This document shows positions 58,953 to 64,000 of a stretch of DNA of 64,000 nucleotides, piece by piece. The DNA is taken from positions 5,867 to 69,866 of the forward strand of contig JAHBNG010000076.1 of NCBI GenBank assembly GCA_019217005.1, in the 5' to 3' direction. The notes beneath the pieces are model-generated. The model was not told the origin of the DNA and ran no database searches. It saw only the letters and a program-made list of their open reading frames with translations. Origin of the DNA: Chloroflexi bacterium TSY. GTDB taxonomy: Bacteria; Chloroflexota; Anaerolineae; Caldilineales; Caldilineaceae. The stretch's first letter is position 1. Each line of letters begins with the position of its first letter. A program made the translations under genes and the position numbers.

Positions 58953-59930
58953 ATGACGATTATTCATTCGGACCTTCATCAACCTGCAAAAGGCCACATG
59001 ATCCTGCCAGCCATCACCTCTTCCCTGCGCAATTATTGGACCAATGCCGAGCGGTACCAAAAATTTTTGTACGTCTGTGGAGGGCGGCTATTACTCAGTG
59101 CCTTCTTTCACACGGGGGTATTGATCGTAACTGGGGGGTCCTTACAGGGCGATGTCTCGTGGCGCAAGCCCATTATCTTTGGTGAAGCGTTTGGCGTGAC
59201 TTGCCTATCGCTGGCCTGGGTGATGACCTTTCTAGCCAAGCGTCAAGTTCTGAGCTGGATTTTGGTTTTCATCTTTGGCGTTGCCAGCATCGGAGAGGTG
59301 TTCCTCATCACGATGCAGCAGTGGCGTGGCGTTCCCTCCCACTTCAACACAAGCACCCCCTTTGACGCCACGGTATATGGTTTAATGGGTCAGTTTGTTA
59401 TTCTGGTGGAAATTGTCATTGTTGTGATGACGATATGGACTTTCATCTCTATGGATGCGCCGAATAGCCTCAAATGGTCTATCCGTGCCGGTATGCTGTT
59501 GCTAGTCGCTGCACTTTTCTTTGGCAATTTGATCACCCAAAACGGCTCAAACACGTTCGGTGAGGCGGGAGCAATGAAGATTCCTCACGCTCTGTCTCTG
59601 CATGCACTCCAGATTTTGCCCCTGATGGCATGGCTTATGTTGTTGACAGATTCCAGCCCAAACCGTCGTGCTTGGACCGTGACACTGGGAACAGTAGGAT
59701 ATATCGGCATTGTGGCAGTGAGCGCATTTCAGGCATTCAACGGCATAGCCCCGTTTGATCTCAGCACAGGCTCAGGGTTGCTTCTGGGTATCTCGCTAAC
59801 GGCTTTTGCCATTGCCAGCATTATGATCTTCTTATCTCTGCTGGTCAAACGGCGTTCGGTCAATGAGGATGATTTTCCACCGCGCCCAAAGCCCGAAGAT
59901 TCTGCTTCTGCGCTTCGGTCAACCCCGTGA
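58953..59930 (+). CDS. Multi-pass membrane protein of unknown function
   Basis: 325 residues from the ATG at 58953, preceded by AAAGGAAAAAA; the frame is open from 58899. About eight hydrophobic spans, for example [53 protein letters not shown] and [13 protein letters not shown]. His residues in [10 protein letters not shown] and SAFFHTG could bind a cofactor or metal. No family is recognised. Its last 70 bases overlap the end of the WD40 frame on the other strand. Confidence 0.75.
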   Translation: MTIIHSDLHQPAKGHMILPAITSSLRNYWTNAERYQKFLYVCGGRLLLSAFFHTGVLIVTGGSLQGDVSWRKPIIFGEAFGVTCLSLAWVMTFLAKRQVLSWILVFIFGVASIGEVFLITMQQWRGVPSHFNTSTPFDATVYGLMGQFVILVEIVIVVMTIWTFISMDAPNSLKWSIRAGMLLLVAALFFGNLITQNGSNTFGEAGAMKIPHALSLHALQILPLMAWLMLLTDSSPNRRAWTVTLGTVGYIGIVAVSAFQAFNGIAPFDLSTGSGLLLGISLTAFAIASIMIFLSLLVKRRSVNEDDFPPRPKPEDSASALRSTP

Positions 59931-62900
59931 CGCCTGCAATGTTCATTCGTTCGTAGGGACGCTCACTGCGCAAAGTCTGAAGACACGAGCCGCTCTGCAC
60001 ATCCCACAGTTTGATGGTTTCATCCTCACTGCTGCTGGCCAGCGTCCCACCATCTGGGCTGAAGGCGAGTGACAGGATCCATGCAGTATGGCCAAACAAG
60101 GACTTCACCTGCGTACCGGTACGGACATCCCACAAGCGGATTGTCCGGTCAACACCGCCGCTGGCCAAGATGTCGCCGTTGGGACTGAAGATCACAGATA
60201 AGACGCTGTTTGGGTGACCATCTAACGTTTGGCGTTCTTGACCGGTATGGACATCCCATAAGCGGATTGTCTGGTCAATACCGCCGCTGGCCAGGATGTC
60301 GCCGTTAGGACTGAAGATCACAGAAAGAACTGCACCATTCAGGCTACGTAGAGTTTTAAGTACCTGTCCGGTAGTGACATCCCACAACCGTATCGTCTGG
60401 TCATAGCTACCGCTGGCCAACGTCTTACCATCTGGACTGAAGGCCACCGACATCACCCAATTGGTATGGGCATCTAATCTTTCTCGTTCTTGGCCTGTCT
60501 GCACGTCCCATAGGCGGACCGTCTGATCATAACTGGCGCTGGCCAGCAGTTTGCCGTTGGGACTAAAGACCACTGAATGAATCCAGCCATTATGGCCATG
60601 CAGAGTATCACGTTCTTGGCTACGCCGAAAGGAGGTGTTGAGGTCCGCTTCGTGGCAGGGCATTCTACGCACATTCCACAGCCGTATCTTCTTGTCGTAA
60701 CTGCCACTGGCCAGGGTCTCACCGTCTGAACTAAAGGCAATAGAGGAGACCAAGTTGGTGTGGCTCTGCAACACGTCGAGCGTTTGACCACTGTGGACGT
60801 CCCACAGACGCACTGTCTGATCATAACTGCCTGTTGCCAGGGTCTCACCATCTGGGCTGAAGGCGAGTGAAAGGATGCGGTTGCTATACCCTGATAAGGT
60901 TTTAATCACTTGAGTCGTGCGTACATCCCATAGACGTAACGACTGGTCATAGCTGCTGCTGGACAAGATTGAACCATCGGCGTTGAAGGCAACAGACAAA
61001 ACTCCGCTGGTGTGGCCCGATAAAACTCTTGGCGTTTTGCGGCTCTTGAGATCCCACAAACGCACAGTCTGATCAAAACTGCCCGTCGCCAAGGTCTCAC
61101 CATTTGGACTAAAGGCGATAGAGGAGACCAAGTTGGTATGGCTCTGCAGCACGTTGCGCCTTTTGCCACGACGGACATCCCACAAACAGACAGTCTGATC
61201 AAAACTGCCTGTTGCCAGAGTCTTGCCATCTGGACTGAATGCCACAGCTGAAACCTGGGCTGTATGACCTGACAAGATCTGACGCGTCTTACCGCTGTGG
61301 ACATCCCACAATCGTATCGTTTGGTCATAACTGCCCGTTGCGAGGGTCTTACCGTCTGGACTAAATGCCGTGGCACAAACCCAGCCTGTATGGCCGTGCA
61401 AGATCTTGAGACATCGACCAACAGACACATCCCATAGGCACACTGTCTGATCGCTGCTGCCACTCGCCACGATTGGGCTATTTGGGCTGAAAGCCACAGC
61501 CCAGACGCAGTCTTTGTGACCCTGTAGCGTCATCAGTTTTTGACCAGTGTGGACATCCCACAGACAGACGGACTGGTCATAGCTGCCACTGGCTAGGGTC
61601 TCGCCATCGAGGCTAAAGGCTATGGACAGGACCTGATCCGTATGTCCTTCGCAGCTAAATAACGGCAGGTCATCGCCTGTATCCCAAAAGCGAACCTGCC
61701 CATTGGTGGTCCCCGCCGCCAGCAACTCGTGGTCGTATGCCTTTGAGTGAGGATGAGAATCGGCATAATGAACAAGCGCGACCGAGTTTGGGCGAACGCT
61801 TGGTGGTTGGGAACTTTCCGGGCGAAAAGCCAAAGTGTTAATTGCGTCAAAGGTGTCTGTAAAAACTGACCGCGCCAGATCACTCTGGGCAAAATTAACA
61901 TCGGGCAAATGCGTCCCGCGCAGATAAGCCTGCCAAATCGCAAGTTGAGAAAAATCATATCCGCTGAGATCAGTATGAAGATGGCGCAACAGGTTGAGAC
62001 TATTCCCACCTGCATATCCCGGCACCATAGGAGCATTGACTCGTAGGGCAGACAGAAGCGTCTTCAGCCTTTACGTCCAATTCTGCCTGCCCCAACCGAG
62101 CAACCAATCGTGCCGCAATGGGCTGAAGGATCAGGTAAGTTTGGCTCTCACGTACGTAGTCCTTGCTTTGGGCTTTGATCAGCGCATGGCTTTGGAAGAG
62201 CGCAATAGACTCTGTCATGATCTCCTGTTCGACCTGCTCAATCAAGCGATCCGTCACATATTCCATAACGACATATTGCAAAGTGAATCCCTCTTCACTT
62301 TTTTCCAGCAATGAACGCCGACTGAGCGACTGTAATGTCTCTAGCAAGGCCTGTCTTGATACGGATGGTACCATATCTTCCTGCAAGATCGGTATTGATA
62401 CGGGTTCTCGCTCAATCGCTAGCCAGAAGATCACGGCTTGCTCTCGCTCGGATAATCGCTCAAAGTGCTGGGCTAACAACGTTCGAATGCCACCGAAGAT
62501 GAAGACATCTTCTTGCAGGAAATCGTCGATATTGCCGTTAAAGAGTTCGCGAATGGCTTCGGCCACAACCTGAAGTGCCAGCGGATTGCCAGAATAGTGT
62601 TCGATGAGCGCTATCCAGCTGTTGTCCGAACCAGACAAGCCTTTGTTCTGTGGCAACAACTGCCCGGCATCGGTTGTCAAATTGGTTAATTGGAATGCAC
62701 GCACAGGCGATGTCACCCCTTCCAAGCGCCCAAATCCAAGCGGCTTTTCGCGACTGGTCAGCAACAGACAACTCTGATGAGTACTTTCGCCTACCCGTTG
62801 AATCAATTGGTCATACGCTCTATAGCCAGCGAGATAGTCACCCTGATGTTCTCCTTCCTGGAGAATCGTCTCCATGTTGTCCAAGATCAACAAGCAAGGC

Positions 62901-63592
62901 GCTTGCCGCAAGTATTCAATGAGCAACGCTATCTGGCTATCAATGTCAGGCGGCAATTGGTATATCTCTTGGTTTGATAGAATCTGGACAAATTGCTGGA
63001 GAATCGTTTCAAGAGGAGGCGCATTGCGCAGCGAACGCCAAATCACATAGTGAAAGTGCTGCTGAACTTGGAGGGCAAGCTTGGCGGTTAAGGTTGTTTT
63101 GCCGATGCCGCTCATCCCTAATACCCCAATCAAACGGCAACCGTCGGTAACAATCCATTTATTGAGGCAGGTTAGTTCTGTATGACGACCATGAAAAATG
63201 CGAACGTCAGGTGCTTCACCCCAATCTACTTTGACAGTATTGGTCGGGTCAGTCGATTTCGTCAGTATGCTATGTTGGCTTACTTTCGATGGGGTAGCAG
63301 ATGGGGACCAAGTTTCTTTTGAGGAGATTGGGGCAACAGAAGTAGCAACCGTTGATGCAGATTTTGGGGCTGCGCGAGCAAAGGTGACAAATGCAGAAAT
63401 CTTATCAGGTTCTATTTCCAGGCATTTTGCCAAACGCTGAGCCAGGTCTTTAGATGGACGAAGGTCGTTGGCTTCAAGTTTACGAACTGTAACAACGGAA
63501 CACGAAACTTGCTGCGCCAACTCTTTCTGGGTTAGATCCAGCATACGGCGACGCCGCTTAAGCCAGACGCCAAGTGTCTCTTCAGCATCCAT
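59860..63592 (-). pseudogene. XRE-NB-ARC-WD40 STAND protein, split by a frameshift
   Basis: Start ATG at 63592, after GGAGA. Domains: XRE helix-turn-helix (LGVWLKRRRRMLDLTQKELA, about 1-65), linker, NB-ARC with GMSGIGKTTLTAKLAL (about 160), LLILDNMET (about 240), LLLTSREKPL and SGNPLALQVVAEAI, a helical region to about 530. Near 62040-62075 one base change moves the frame; the continuation [20 protein letters not shown], then pentapeptide-like [31 protein letters not shown] leads into fourteen WD40 repeats (61650-59930), enough for two seven-bladed propellers. The ORFs overlap at 62000-62028. Intact relatives are single about 1250-residue proteins (known architecture). The indel may be an assembly error. 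Confidence 0.85.
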
Positions 63593-63750
63593 GGCAGCTC
63601 TCCATTTGATCAGCACTATTGTCTGGAATTTATTGTACCACAAGACCTATTTTCCTTGTATCGCTTTTTGTATCGGTTTTTATATCGCAAAATGATCTTA
63701 CCTTTCGAATGGTCGTGTGGTTGAATGAAGGGCAAATACCTGTATAGATC

Positions 63751-63808
63751 CCCAGAAAAGTTTTGTACCACGTCTCTCAAATCAGAGATGGGATAAAACT
63801 TTTCTGGG
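63751..63808. repeat. 14 bp perfect inverted repeat upstream of the last gene
   Basis: CCCAGAAAAGTTTT (63751-63764) and AAAACTTTTCTGGG (63795-63808) with a shorter inner pair CTCT/AGAG. It may be an operator, a hairpin, or the remnant of a small element; a one-sided match AAAACTTTTCTGG is at 39725. The rest of 63593-63836 is noncoding and AT-rich with TATCG-rich near-repeats. Confidence 0.5.
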
Positions 63809-63836
63809 TAAGTATATAGGAAAGGAAACATCAAGC

Positions 63837-64000
63837 ATGATTATGCGCGCAACGAAGATCAATGAACTTGTCGAGCCAATTGGGCAGAATGATGCGGGTT
63901 TGCATAAAAGTAGAGTCGGCTTCGTGGCAATTAACGGCATCGACCCCTCAAGGGAAGGCATGATTGCGGCGAAACTCAGTGATGAATTGAATAAAAGAGG
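63837..64000 (+). CDS. Partial CDS, unknown (cut by window end)
   Basis: 54 codons are visible from the ATG at 63837, preceded by GGAAAGGA: MIMRATKINELVEPIGQNDA, then SRVGFVAINGIDPSREGMIA, AAKLSDELNKRG. No family is recognised from this N-terminus. It runs off the window end. Confidence 0.5.
   Translation, partial: MIMRATKINELVEPIGQNDAGLHKSRVGFVAINGIDPSREGMIAAKLSDELNKR

Noticed and set aside
1..64000. Restriction-modification or CRISPR-Cas defence locus
   Set aside because: No methyltransferase of R-M type, no restriction subunit and no cas gene were found; only the MoxR/STAND region resembles a conflict island.

Overview
The window looks like part of a bacterial chromosome in heavy decay and rearrangement. 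Gene content fits a Chloroflexota (Anaerolineae/Caldilineales-like) or similar large-genome filamentous bacterium: Uma2 nuclease, AAA-ATPase/PD-(D/E)XK protein, XRE-NB-ARC-WD40 STAND protein, a MoxR/VWA/DUF5682/DUF5691/SWIM operon, XisH/XisI, and a giant DUF11/SpaA-type surface protein. This assignment is inference from family composition; there is no rRNA. The only RNA gene found is one tRNA-Glu.

Mobile DNA dominates. Four copies of one about 1.5 kb IS4-superfamily element (17 bp terminal inverted repeat CTTTACTTTCTGGTAAA) lie at 1-1489, 24998-26476, 32453-33951 and 55848-57347. Only the first has an intact transposase; the other three share a 5 bp deletion and have no single full-length frame. 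Three copies interrupt or abut genes that can be rejoined across them: a saccharopine-dehydrogenase-like gene, a giant NB-ARC STAND gene, and the ribosome-binding region of the surface adhesin. The first copy also truncates a DUF4145-like gene. Two 223 bp MITEs with TA target sites (4071-4293, 31854-32076) and a third unrelated MITE-like element with an 8 bp target duplication (7128-7282) are also present. The first 223 bp element sits inside a large serine recombinase gene.

Layout: 1-5.4 kb, IS copy plus decayed serine-recombinase transposon with its small companion genes. 5.4-14.9 kb, a patchwork of small accessory genes (CPBP protease, small conserved proteins, WYL regulator, epoxide-hydrolase-like enzyme, HigBA toxin-antitoxin, XisH/XisI) separated by attC-like and other short repeats and a truncated group II intron; it resembles a degenerate cassette array. 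14.9-17 kb, phosphotriesterase-like hydrolase and an isochorismatase-fold protein lacking its cysteine. 17.4-25 kb, AAA/PD-(D/E)XK protein and the giant adhesin with six 345 bp repeats, broken by two frameshifts. 26.5-36.5 kb, mostly broken metabolic genes and a phage-tail-hub-like remnant, with intact VIT transporter, SRPBCC and membrane proteins. 37-41 kb, tRNA-Glu with terminator and ordinary genes. 42-51.3 kb, the five-gene MoxR operon on the minus strand, with an Uma2 nuclease gene inserted on the opposite strand. 51.5-63.6 kb, two STAND NTPase loci: an NB-ARC with about fifteen 36-residue repeats (broken by an IS and a 2 bp duplication) and an XRE-NB-ARC-WD40 split by a frameshift.

The most system-like part is 42-63.6 kb: a MoxR ATPase/VWA/DUF5682/DUF5691/SWIM operon next to two repeat-sensor STAND NTPases and small membrane or nuclease genes, resembling a conflict (defence or self-recognition) island. 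The number of frameshifts is high; some sit in homopolymers and could be assembly errors, but 2, 4 and 5 bp indels, IS insertions and nonsense codons argue for real decay.
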